From Smittium culicis (lineage: Eukaryota; Kickxellomycota; Harpellomycetes; Harpellales; Legeriomycetaceae), in contig LSSN01005726.1 of NCBI GenBank assembly GCA_001970855.1, positions 1 to 17,875 on the forward strand: a stretch of 17,875 bases of DNA, written 5' to 3'. The first letter of the stretch is position 1, and the number at the start of each line of letters is the position of its first letter. Below are positions 1 to 8,405 of this stretch, piece by piece. Both the position numbers and the translations under genes were made by a program. A model generated the notes under the pieces. That model had not been told where the DNA came from, ran no database searches, and saw only the letters and a list, made by a program, of their open reading frames with translations.

Positions 1-410
1 CAAGACTATTCCCAACTCACTCGGAAATATTGTCTTCAACATCGAGCGGAATATTCTCGCCAAAGATCGGTATCACCGATGATACTTCACAGCTCACTAT
101 CAACGCCGAACTGCCAGGCGTTCCTAAAGAAAACATCAAAATGCGCGTTCTTGAAGACGAGAAAAGAATAGTTCTATCCGGAGAAAAGGTCAGCCACGTC
201 TCTTCCTCCGATATGAGCGGCGAGGGCTCCTCAATGCGAAGCCACTTCGAAGAACGCACCTACGGCTCCTTTGAACGTTCATTTACCCTCCCTAAAAACA
301 GCGACATGGAAAAAATCACCGCAAAGATGGATAACGGCGTCCTCGAAATAAAAGTCCCCAAAAAAGACTCTAGTTCCTTGCAACCTTCCCGATTCATCCA
401 AATCGATTAA
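1..410 (+). CDS. Small heat-shock protein (Hsp20/alpha-crystallin), 5' end outside window
   Basis: ATP-independent holdase chaperone that binds unfolding proteins in the cytosol; assembles as oligomers. The frame is open from base 3 to the TAA at 408-410 (135 residues visible). No ATG lies at its left end, so the start, or an upstream exon, is outside the window. Family marks: an early strand reading AELPGVPKENIK, the later run ERTYGSFERSFTLP, the conserved closing strand GVLEIKVPKK, and a C-terminal I-Q-I (the I-x-I motif that docks on a neighbouring subunit) four residues from the end. A Ser/Met-rich loop sits between the central strands. Codons end in C or G far more often than in the long minus-strand gene of this window, which fits a highly expressed or inducible gene (inference). 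No heat-shock element can be assessed because the promoter is missing. Confidence 0.93.
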   Translation, partial: RLFPTHSEILSSTSSGIFSPKIGITDDTSQLTINAELPGVPKENIKMRVLEDEKRIVLSGEKVSHVSSSDMSGEGSSMRSHFEERTYGSFERSFTLPKNSDMEKITAKMDNGVLEIKVPKKDSSSLQPSRFIQID

Positions 411-494
411 GTCCCACTCCATGAATTATTTCGGCCCTTTATCCCTTTTATATTATTACTTTTATTTTTTAAATAGTATCTCACACTTTTAATC

Positions 495-500
495 AATAAA
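495..500 (+). terminator. Putative poly(A) signal of the Hsp20 gene
   Basis: AATAAA lies 85 bases after the Hsp20 stop, at a normal 3' UTR distance. The motif is common by chance in AT-rich DNA, so position is the main support. Confidence 0.4.
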
Positions 501-1150
501 GTATTTATTTGTCTCTCACCACAGAAAATTGAACTGTTGTTTTTTACTTCAAATTAGTATTCCTACCATAAAATACACTTTATCATCATAACCTTTTTTT
601 ATATTTTTTTTTATTTAAGAAATTTAAATTAAAAGCTAGAGATTTAAGTGAAAGTATATGTGATATAAGAAAAGAGTGAAGAATGAAAGTGATGAAAAAC
701 AGACATTAGCTATTGCATGACATCATAACCTTATTTTTTTTTTTTTTTATAAAGATAAACTTGCATTTAGAAAATTAAATTGTTAAATGTCGGTTATAAT
801 TTTCAACTTTAAATCAAAATATGTAGATTATTTCTTAAATGATTTTATTAGCCTGTTCGATCATTCTAGCAAATGGGCGAACAGTATAAAATATCCCGCG
901 AATAGCAATATTCAAGTACTACTAAATACCAAATAGATAAAATCAATGAATTATTTAAATCATACAATAAATTCCTGATGTGGAAATAAAAATAATTACT
1001 GTTTCATAATTTGTTAAACTTCAATTCTATAAAAAAAAGGGGGGCAAATCATTTTAGTAAGTAAAATACGAAATAAATATTAGTAATTAGCTGGCGAATG
1101 ATTCTTCGAGTATACCAAAGAAAAATTATTCTGAAATATTATTAGCTAGC

Positions 1151-1164
1151 TATAAGCCAATAAT
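1151..1164 (+). promoter_or_regulatory. CCAAT-box element TATAAGCCAATAAT
   Basis: A 14-base string centred on CCAAT, about 140 bases before the SREK1-like ATG. The identical 14-mer occurs at 3987-4000 upstream of the SWEET gene. CCAAT is the site of the heterotrimeric NF-Y/HAP complex; binding here is inference. Confidence 0.4.
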
Positions 1165-1305
1165 ATTATAATATTTTTGTAAAGATCAAAATTGCTCAGA
1201 AATTAAATATTAAAAAAAAAACTCTTTTTTATCAAACTAAAAAAAAATAATAAAGCTTTTGTTTACATTTAATTATCTACTTTTCTTCAACTCGAGTATA
1301 TTAGA

Positions 1306-3294
1306 ATGTCGACGCAAAAGCATATCGTAAAGGTAAAATCAATACAAAAACCACTTCATTCTTATACAGCGCAACCGTCTTAATTGCTTAAAACTAATTT
1401 TTTATTCTTATCGTTTACATTATCCTTTTTTATTCCAATTTACTCACTTTCATTTATAGGTTAGCAATTTATGCCCGCAAGTCGAAGAAGATGACGTTAG
1501 AGTTATATTCTCTTTTATAGGAGAAGTCATTCAAACCAAACTGATTGTAAGGTTAGTATTTCGCCCTACCTACTTCACTATTAATATATTATCCGAAAAT
1601 ACCGTTTTAATAAAAGCTTACTCCAAATCTAAAATTCTTAAAATCAATACTGATTTATTCCCACCCCCTTTGTTTTTCTTTCTTTTTTTTTCTTCTTCTA
1701 ATTCTCTTTCCAGGAAAATTCTGACCTCTACTAAATACCACAAACTTCGTCTTCACGATATATATTCCCCCATACTCTCAAAACATTTTAATCCTGTTAA
1801 CCCTTATTTATTATTCATATTTATTGCTTTCATTTAACAATCTTCTCACACCATATAACCCATTTTTATTTTTTCTTTACCTTTACCTTTACCTTTTGCT
1901 TTTAACTTTTTACATCTGCTATCTAAACTTACAGTGCTGCTGGAACTAAAGAGGCTTTAGTCACATTCTCCGATACCGATTCCCAAGAATTATCGATATA
2001 TCTATCTGGATCCGAGCTTGGCGATCGCAAATTTCAAGTATCAAAAGTAGACCCCTCACTTCTAACAACTGATGCGATTTCCGCTTTCAACACAATGACT
2101 ATACCTGGAAGCGTTATTTCTGCTTCTTATTATGCAAACCCACAAGGCCACATAGCTGGTCCTCTAGGAACCGAATTTCAAGCTAATGCTTATGGAATGC
2201 TTCCTGGCTTTGGAGCTCCTCAACCTGCTGCTGCCACTTATTCAATCCCATTAGGTAACCCAGAAGTAATAGCTATGATGGCCTCAAAACCAAGACAACT
2301 TGAACCTATTCCCCCTTCCATAGCTGCAATGATCCACCCCGCAATTTTACAGCACGATCCCGTAAAAGCCGAAGAAATTTCTCGCACAGTTTACGTCGGA
2401 AACATTTCCAGCACCATAAGCGACCAAGAACTTATGGACTTCTTTGGTTGCTGTGGCTATGTTGCGTACGTAAAAATGGCTGGTGACGGTTCTCAGCCAA
2501 CCAGATTTGCTTTTATTGAGTTTACTACTATTGACGCCGCCCAAACCGCTATGTCTATGAGTGGTATAATGCTCGCTGGTCGCCCTCTAAAAATAAATTA
2601 CTCTAAAAACTCTATAAACAAGCCCCCATTGCCAGGATCCGCTTCAATCACAAGCGTATCCTATACTAGCAATCCTCCATCGGCTACAAACTCGCAATAT
2701 CCACAATCCTCCTTTTCTGCTTTACCCAACACAAACTCAATCCCAACTTCAGATCAGCCTTCTTCCTTGAGCGTTTCTGAAGAAGACGCTATGCGAAAAA
2801 TCAAAGAAGCTAAAGAAAAACTTTTACAAAAGTACGGAGTCAGCTCAGTTAGCGCAACTAGCTTAGAAAAATCTAGTGAATCTCCTAAAAAATCAAGATC
2901 ATCCAGATCTCGTTCTAATTATCGCAGCAGATCACGCTCATATCGCGATAGCCGGCACAGCAGCTCCAGATATCGCGACAGATCCAAAGACAGAAATAGG
3001 TCTAGAGATAAATACAAGTCATCAGAACGAGACAGATCCAGGGATAGGTATAGAACTTCGGAGCGAGACAGATCCAGAGATAGGTATAGGTCAAAAGAGA
3101 GGCGCAGAGAAAGCGCCAGAAATAGATCTAGAGATAGAGAAGAAAACAAGTCCCGCGAAAGAAGGAGATCTAGCGATAGAAAAAGGTCTAAAGAAAGAGG
3201 CGGTAATAAATCAAGAGAAATAAATCGATCTAGAGAAAGAATTTCTGAGAAAGATGACGGCAGATCCAAAGACAGAGCTAGAGAACGAAGATAG
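1306..3294 (+). CDS. SREK1: SREK1-like SR splicing factor (two RRMs plus RS domain), three exons
   Basis: Nuclear pre-mRNA splicing regulator. Model: exons 1306-1332, 1460-1551 and 1935-3294; introns gtaaaa...ttatag (127 bases) and gttagt...cttacag (383 bases). The joins are in frame and give 492 aa (human SREK1 is about 508, from memory). Start is ATG 1306 (MSTQKHIVK); the ATG at 2095 is internal (residue 94) and would delete RRM1. RRM1 spans about residues 7-80, built from all three exons, with core VSNLCPQVEEDD and IFSFIGEV. A linker leads into DPVKAEEISRTVYVGN. RRM2 spans about 191-262, with RNP2 VYVGNI (192-197) and RNP1 TRFAFIEF (229-236), ending in RPLKINYSKNSINKPP as in SREK1. A charged helix lies at about 318-340. 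The RS/RD/RE tail runs from about 354 to the end and includes a tandem repeat. Paralogy to other two-RRM SR proteins is possible, but the spacing and RRM2 wording favour SREK1. Confidence 0.9.
1552..1934 (+). other. Long intron 2 of the SREK1-like gene with an internal strong acceptor
   Basis: At 383 bases this is the longest intron in the window. It begins gttagt and ends aacttacag. Inside it, a pyrimidine tract from about 1669 to 1710 runs into a CAG at 1711-1713, a better-looking acceptor than the one that restores the family reading frame. Three TTTACC units lie at 1876-1893. The sequence after the internal CAG does not resemble an RRM. Confidence 0.7.
3001..3108 (+). repeat. Three 36-base tandem units inside the RS domain
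   Basis: Three in-frame 36-base units encode 12-residue repeats of the form SRD(K/R)Y(K/R)-(S/T)-(S/K)-ER(D/R)R at 3001-3036, 3037-3072 and 3073-3108. Units 2 and 3 are close to identical at the DNA level over most of their length, which points to recent duplication; unit 1 is more diverged. They lengthen the RS/RD tail without shifting frame. Confidence 0.85.
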
Positions 3295-3490
3295 AATGAA
3301 TATAAGATTTGCTTCCAAAATTTCTGATTCAATTATACCACACGAGCAATCAAATATAACTATCACCATTGTCTATATACCTTGACAGGAATTATTTTCT
3401 TTTATATACTTTTTTTTTTATTCATGTATAACCTTGATTATATAAATTTAATAATTAGCGTTTCTGTTTTTCTAGCTTTTTTTTTTTTAA

Positions 3491-3514
3491 ATCTCCGAAA
3501 TCTCCGAAATCTCC
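3491..3514 (+). repeat. Short 9-base tandem repeat
   Basis: The unit ATCTCCGAA is present 2.7 times, flanked by T-runs. It is followed at 3528-3541 by the perfect 14-base palindrome GAAATAATTATTTC. It lies in the 3' flank of the SREK1-like gene; no function is evident. Confidence 0.7.
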
Positions 3515-3556
3515 TTTTTTTTTTTTTGAAATAATTATTTCATTTCAACTTTTTTA

Positions 3557-3562
3557 AATAAA
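3557..3562 (+). terminator. Putative poly(A) signal of the SREK1-like gene
   Basis: AATAAA 263 bases after the TAG stop, just past a T-rich tract. It is supported only by motif and distance. Confidence 0.3.
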
Positions 3563-3650
3563 ATGTATTTGCAAAAAAAAGAAAAAAGACTATAAAAATT
3601 ACGAATTTTGATAATAAAAGCAATTGTTCCGACGTTTTTATATGTTATGT

Positions 3651-3716
3651 ACTAGTAAACCCTGAACCAATGTCCAGTGGGTATGGAACTGCTAGAGCGG
3701 TGGAAGGGAGTCGGAT
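3651..3716. other. GC-richer island of unknown nature
   Basis: About 65 bases of roughly balanced base composition stand out sharply from flanks that are nearly pure A/T. The plus strand contains GTCCAGTGGGTATGGAAC and GAGCGGTGGAAGGGAGTCGG. It could be the body of a small RNA, an unrecognised short exon, or a decayed gene fragment. An ATG at 3670 opens a short frame (MSSGYGTARAVEG...) that runs into low-complexity sequence and has no GT donor at a sensible place. I do not recognise it as any tRNA, snRNA, 5S or SRP RNA. Confidence 0.35.
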
Positions 3717-3920
3717 GAATATTTTCTTGATATTATTTTTTATCTTTTTTAAACATTTTTATAAATTTTAAAATTATTTTTATACATTAATTATAAATAT
3801 TGGAATTAATCTTTTTGAGAAAAAAATAATAAATATAAATAAAGTGAGTACTTTTGAAAAGTAACACAAATATTTAATAATTTAATCTAAATATTTGAGC
3901 TTTCTTTATTATTTTTCGCA

Positions 3921-3997
3921 ATTGGTTATATCTAATAGCCACTGCCATTGGCTACAAATTATGCTATTTATTTGCAGGTTTTTATTTATAAGCCAAT
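3921..3997 (+). promoter_or_regulatory. Cluster of three CCAAT/ATTGG boxes upstream of SWEET
   Basis: ATTGG at 3921-3925, ATTGG at 3947-3951 and CCAAT at 3993-3997. The middle one sits in the inverted repeat TAGCCA/TGGCTA (3936-3941 and 3949-3954). The third is in the 14-mer also present upstream of the SREK1-like gene. They lie about 285-360 bases before the SWEET ATG, so this is a plausible upstream activating region. Confidence 0.35.
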
Positions 3998-4237
3998 AAT
4001 CCAACGATATTCCAAATCAATGTATATTCATGAATATCGGTTGGCTAAATAATACTTTTCAGCAATACTTTAATCGTATATTTGGTTGAAAAATAATTCA
4101 TTTCGTTTTACAGTTAATTTTTTTTCTGTATATAATCCTTTATACCATTTTGAAAAAAGCTAATAAATTTATATCTCTTATCTTATCTAACCTTGAATTA
4201 TAGCTTTAGGAGTTTTTGTATCGCAAAACCTACACTT

Positions 4238-4243
4238 TATATA
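4238..4243 (+). promoter_or_regulatory. Possible TATA element of the SWEET gene
   Basis: TATATA 38 bases before ATG 4281. Weak evidence in such AT-rich DNA. Confidence 0.25.
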
Positions 4244-4280
4244 TTATTCAATAACAATACTAACTCGCATCCCGACGATA

Positions 4281-5392
4281 ATGTACAGCTACACCAAATT
4301 CCTCTCGGTCGCGACGACGCTTTCCTCAGTTGCAATATACTTCAGCCAATTGTAAAAAAAAATAAATAAAAATTTTCTAATTTTTTTAACTCCTTACAAA
4401 AATTTCATATTCTTAATTTATATAATATCTTTTTAGCTCTGTGCTGAAATCATTACGGAAAAGTATTAGTCTGAAAAATTCAATTGTTAATCATGTCCCT
4501 ATATTACCATATATATTCACGCACCTAACGTAACAGTTTTTATCTAAAACTTGCCTTTATTCATACTTAATAATTGTTTTATTGAATTAGAATCCCAATA
4601 TCACTTCATAAAATCATTATCTCTTTTATATAAAATATAATTAACTAATTTGTAGCTGTGGATTATGGCTCAATTACGGATTAATTGAGGGAAATTTGCC
4701 AATCATTTATGTTAGTTTATTCGGAGCTATTTCTAGCGCATATATATCAATAAGTATTATAAAAGCTCAGCCACGAAGTGTAAGATTTTTTTATTTTACC
4801 TTATACAATTTTTATTTACACATTCGAAACTACTTACAAGTAGAAAAAAAAATTTTTTTTTTATCAAAACAACATTTCTCAAGTCTATTACATTATTGAT
4901 ACAATAAACAAGTATTTTATATCTTTTTTTTTATTTATTTTGCCTTAGCAAAAAGTGAAACGAATGGTTTTTCTCATGTTTGTATTTGTTATATTGGTGC
5001 TGGTATTTATAAATTCAAATTCGAGTATGCACGTTAAAACAATCTTCAAGTCGGTCTGTTCAGCATCGTCGATAATGTTCTTTATTTCACCGCTATTTTC
5101 GCTCAAACAGGTGGTTAGGAGCAAAGACGCGTCAATTATAAACAAGCCGGCGACGATATCTACATTCGTCAGTGCCATTTTATGGGCGCTGTTCGGGCTC
5201 CATATCGGCGATAATTACGTCTACTTTTCAAACTTGTTCGGGCTATCATCCGCCTTTATCTTACTTCTCTGCATACTTCGGTACGGCCAAAATGCCGCTT
5301 TGCTTAATGATAACGTTTTCGAACTCTTGTCTGAAAAAAAGGACTCTATATCAATCCCATACCAAATCAAAATCCCCAAACTAGAAATCTAA
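4281..5392 (+). CDS. SWEET-family sugar transporter, four exons
   Basis: Seven-helix bidirectional sugar facilitator of the plasma or internal membranes; substrate cannot be told from sequence. Exons 4281-4351, 4437-4529, 4656-4779 and 4949-5392; introns of 85, 126 and 169 bases with donors gtaaaa, gtaaca, gtaaga and TAG acceptors. The joined frame is 243 aa, the usual SWEET length. First MtN3 repeat (about residues 5-95): TM1 FLSVATTLSSVAIYFSQF, then VLKSLRKSISLKNS, HVPILPYIFTHLTCGLWLNYG and a third helix. TM4 is the linker helix (VFLMFVFVILVLVFI). Second repeat (about 128-215): IMFFISPLFSLKQVVRSKDAS and ILWALFGLHIGDNYVY, then a last helix and a 30-residue cytosolic tail. Prolines at 45/48, 144 and 163 match the hinge positions of plant SWEETs, but the expected TM1 proline is Gln23. 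The second repeat is far better conserved than the first. The last exon is also richer in G and C. Confidence 0.88.
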
Positions 5393-6860
5393 CACTAACC
5401 AAAAATGAGCTAACTCCTCCCATACTTTCCTCCATCAATCTCTCTTTTTCTTTTTCCCCCTCTTGATTTAAATGTATATTTTTTTTATCTTTATTTATCA
5501 TTTTAATAGAGAAAAACAATCCTTCCATGTTCTTGTTCCAAACTACACTTTTTATATCAGATTCATGAATTATTTATATCCTATCGTTGAAATGTAGTGT
5601 TTCTATAGTCATCAATTTTTTTAGCTTGGTTTCTGCCATTGCTCAGTAGGCTATAATTCAAGCATGAATGCAAACTTGCTAAATTTCAAATGCTTAGCTA
5701 TAAAATATATAGAAATTTTGCTTAGGCTTACTAAAATTTAACTCTGAATAATAGCTTAATAAATAAACTGTCGGCAAACCAAAAAACATATATCGGATTG
5801 CAACTAATGCGAATCCTTGATACATAAAACTGGATACTTCACGATTTTTACTATTTCATTTCTTTATTTACAGAGAGAATATTTTTTATGGATTCACACA
5901 CCTTTGATTTATTCACTAAGATTTCTTATTCATACCAGTTATTGAAAAATATATATAAACTTGCTAAATTTATTACTTTTATTTCGCCTTTTATCTACTA
6001 AGGCAAAAATTTTATTTAAATGATGATTTACTTCATATATCTATTTCGTCAATATCATACTTTTTTATATTAATTTATTAAAATTATTCCATATACATTA
6101 TTCGCATTCTTTTTATCATCTCTATCTAATAAACTGAATAACCTATACGTTTTTATTTATTTATTGAATATACTCAAAGTAGCTCACTGCGAGTTAAATT
6201 CAGAGAATAAAAATAACATAATTCATTATGCTACTATAAAAAGTTGAACTATGTCTATATCATTAACGTTTATCTCCATTTGTTAGTTGTATTCGCTTCT
6301 AGAGTGATGATTAGTATTTAATATTTAGTTTGTTTTTTATTTCAAGTGTTGTCCATTATGCGAATGCAAAGAATCAAATTATTCTTTGTGCTGGTGCTGG
6401 CAAGAGTAAAATTAATTTATAACTCAACTTTAAAGACTGGATAGTTAATGTGTGATCTGCTATAACCTGTTATTCATTACTCATACAATTGAAATTTAAA
6501 TATTTGTAGCTCATTTCTAGTTTATGTGTTTCAATTCATTAGCTTTAAACAGATAAAATACTTAAAATAAATAAAAATTAAATCAAATAATGATTAAATG
6601 TCATTATTGGTCTAAAATTCAACTACTTTACATACTCTAAATAATTATAGTTATCAAAACCAATAGTAATCTGCTCACTTTCTTTTTTTTATGATCTTTA
6701 AGTAAATCCTTCCTAATTTTTTATTTATTGCAAGTTTTATAAAAAACTAATTTAAAGTTAATTCATTAACTTTGAAAAAATTCTTTTTTTCTAACTCTCA
6801 ATTCATAATTCTTACTCTATATATAACCACTTACCTTATCTATTTTCATCGATTCCACCT

Positions 6861-6881
6861 ACCACCAACCACCAACCACCA
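6861..6881 (+). repeat. ACCACCA tandem repeat, three units
   Basis: Three exact consecutive 7-base units (6861-6867, 6868-6874, 6875-6881), about 320 bases before the tafazzin ATG. Likely a simple slippage repeat. Confidence 0.8.
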
Positions 6882-7136
6882 AAGATTTTCCTACCGATCT
6901 GTTCAGCAATAAAAAACAACTTGTTAGCAAATTTACAACCATACTAATAAGACTGCAAAACCATTTCTTGTTCATTGCATACCCTTCGAGTGCTTTTAGT
7001 ATCGCATATTTATCTAAATTTTATCTCGGCGACACCTTCTTAATACAATTATTTTTGAAAAGTAATAGCTAATTTTCATATCTGTTCTTTGCTGTTCGTT
7101 TTTTTTTCTAAACATTTTGCATTAGCTATAAGCGCG

Positions 7137-7144
7137 TATAAAAA
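7137..7144 (+). promoter_or_regulatory. TATA box of the tafazzin gene
   Basis: TATAAAAA preceded by the short GC-containing run AGCGCG, 54-61 bases before ATG 7198. The distance suits a core promoter with a short 5' UTR. Confidence 0.4.
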
Positions 7145-7197
7145 ATAATTCACAAAATTATTTAGTCAATCACCTACAAATTTAATAGGATTTACTC

Positions 7198-8405
7198 ATG
7201 GAGCCACCAGAAACTAAAATTCGCAAGGTAGATTATAGTAAACTCACCTTAAAAGCTCATTCCTACTTTAGAGCAAAATCTTTAACCCAAAACGCTTTCT
7301 GGTGGCATCCGCTAAGTAAAGCCGTCATCCATTCAACTTCATTTGCAGCATCCATATTACTTAAACTATCTTTCAATAAGATATCAATAAAAGGCTCAGA
7401 CAAATTCGTTTCGTTACTGACAGACAAAAACAGACAACACTCCATAATAACTTATTCAAACCATATCAGTACTTTCGATGACCCTATTATCTGGGGTACG
7501 CTTCCCAAACATGTATACGCCAAACCTGAGCTTATGCGCTGGACGCTTGGTGCAAAAGAGCTCACTTTTATTAACCCGTAAAGTATATTTCTTTACTTTT
7601 CATATATTTATTGATATTTTAGGAGTTTGACCTCACTACAATCTTCTTTTTTTAAATTTAAGAACTTATAACTTTTTCCCACACCTTTACCTGACATAAA
7701 AAAAATTTTAAAATCTATGCTCATATTTAGCCCGCTAACTGCGTTTTTTTCTCTCGGCCAAGTAATTCCAACTGCCCGTGGCGAAGGAATATATCAAGAT
7801 GCAGTAATTTTTGCCAATGAGAAAGTACTTCAAAATAAATGGGTAAATTTTTTAGCATGTTTAAACTATAATACTTATACTCACCCTACCCTTCCCTCTC
7901 ATTTATTATCACTCTTTTTTTTTTTAATTACACTATCCCCTACTCATCCATATCATATAGACCATGCTATATAATTCTAGCTATGTATAAACTATTTCAA
8001 ATTGCTTTCGTTGCTTGGTTTTATTAGATCCATATATTCCCAGAAGGGTTCGTTAACCAAAGAGAATCTCTACTACGATTCAAGTGGGGTATTGCAAAAA
8101 TAATCCTCGATTCCCCAGTTACCCCCACTGTAGTCCCAATATTCCATAAAGGGCTTGATAAAATTTTCCCCCTAGAGAACAAATACAGGTATCCAGTTAT
8201 CCATCCCTTCAACAAGCATCTATCACCCGACTTTTCTATTACTTTTGGCGATCCTGTCGACTTGTCTCCACTAATTGCTGAATACAAGCTCGCCATATCT
8301 CAAACTAATAATGACCCTTCAAAAATCGACGAAATTAATAAATTGTTTAGAGTAAAAGTCTCTGATTTCTTAACTGCTAAACTGCTTGAGCTCGCAAAAA
8401 ATTGA
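7198..8405 (+). CDS. TAZ1: Tafazzin, phospholipid-lysophospholipid transacylase, three exons
   Basis: CoA-independent transacylase that remodels cardiolipin acyl chains in mitochondrial membranes. Exons 7198-7577, 7731-7842 and 8028-8405; introns of 153 (gtaaag...tttag) and 185 bases (gtaaat...attag). The joined protein is 289 aa, close to human tafazzin (292) and shorter than yeast Taz1 (381), lengths from memory. Seen in order: an N-terminal part with FWWHP; a hydrophobic stretch about residues 41-55 (HSTSFAASILLKL) that may be the membrane anchor; the acyltransferase motif NHISTFDDP with His89 and Asp94 (HX4D, catalytic), followed by WGTLP; LMRWTLGAKELTF; LGQVIPTARGEGIYQ; and motif HIFPEGFVN (FPEG 168-171) leading to LLRFKWGIAKII. 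The wording around HX4D and FPEG is specific to tafazzins rather than PlsC-type acyltransferases. The ATG at 7717 is an intronic artefact. Confidence 0.93.

Larger units (their letters stand above)
411..1305. other. Intergenic region, Hsp20 to SREK1-like gene
   Basis: AT-rich stretch with many homopolymer runs (for example near 731-748 and 1213-1250) and no reading frame or RNA gene that I recognise. It must hold the Hsp20 3' UTR and the promoter of the downstream gene. Visible sites: AATAAA at 495-500, a 7-base inverted repeat CTGTTCG/CGAACAG (853-859 and 877-883) followed closely by a TATAAAAT-like run near 885-892, a G6 run near 1039-1044, and a CCAAT box at 1157-1161. Confidence 0.6.
3295..4280. 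other. Intergenic region, SREK1-like gene to SWEET
   Basis: It contains the SREK1-like 3' flank, a 9-base tandem repeat (3491-3514), a palindrome (3528-3541), a GC-richer island at about 3651-3716, and three CCAAT/ATTGG motifs between 3921 and 3997. A TATATA lies 38 bases before the SWEET ATG. No coding region could be supported. Confidence 0.6.
5393..7197. other. Longest intergenic region (1.8 kb), SWEET to tafazzin
   Basis: Very AT-rich with no frame of convincing length on either strand and no recognisable RNA gene. Items seen: C/T-rich SWEET 3' flank (5411-5470), a possible small spliced frame near 6251-6444, a 7-base tandem repeat at 6861-6881, a somewhat less AT-rich stretch at about 6840-7040 on which I could build no gene, and a TATA box at 7137. 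A decayed gene or element here cannot be excluded by eye. Confidence 0.55.

Noticed and set aside
17..259. 80-codon minus-strand frame at the window's left edge
   Set aside because: Antisense to the Hsp20 coding sequence with no family features.
1876..1893. Three TTTACC units as a telomere-like repeat
   Set aside because: Only three copies, within an intron close to its acceptor; better explained as pyrimidine-rich splicing sequence.
2876..3223. 115-codon plus-strand frame overlapping the RS domain
   Set aside because: A shifted-frame shadow of the same repeats, while the SREK1 frame has full domain support.
2095..3294. Start of the SR protein at ATG 2095
   Set aside because: The in-frame sequence upstream (1935-2094) completes RRM1 and joins cleanly to two earlier exons, so 2095 is an internal methionine.
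2919..3332. 137-codon minus-strand frame rich in Leu-Ser-Leu-Asp
   Set aside because: It is the exact reverse of the RS/RD-coding repeats; its periodicity is a by-product of the RS codons.
3655..3716. tRNA gene suggested by an A-box-like run (GCTAGAGCGGTGG)
   Set aside because: No B box, acceptor stem or anticodon arm can be folded around it on either strand.
7717..7974. Separate 85-codon gene between tafazzin exons
   Set aside because: Its first codons are intron and its core is tafazzin exon 2; it then reads through the next intron.
8024..8296. 90-codon minus-strand frame
   Set aside because: Antisense shadow of tafazzin exon 3, which has strong family motifs.
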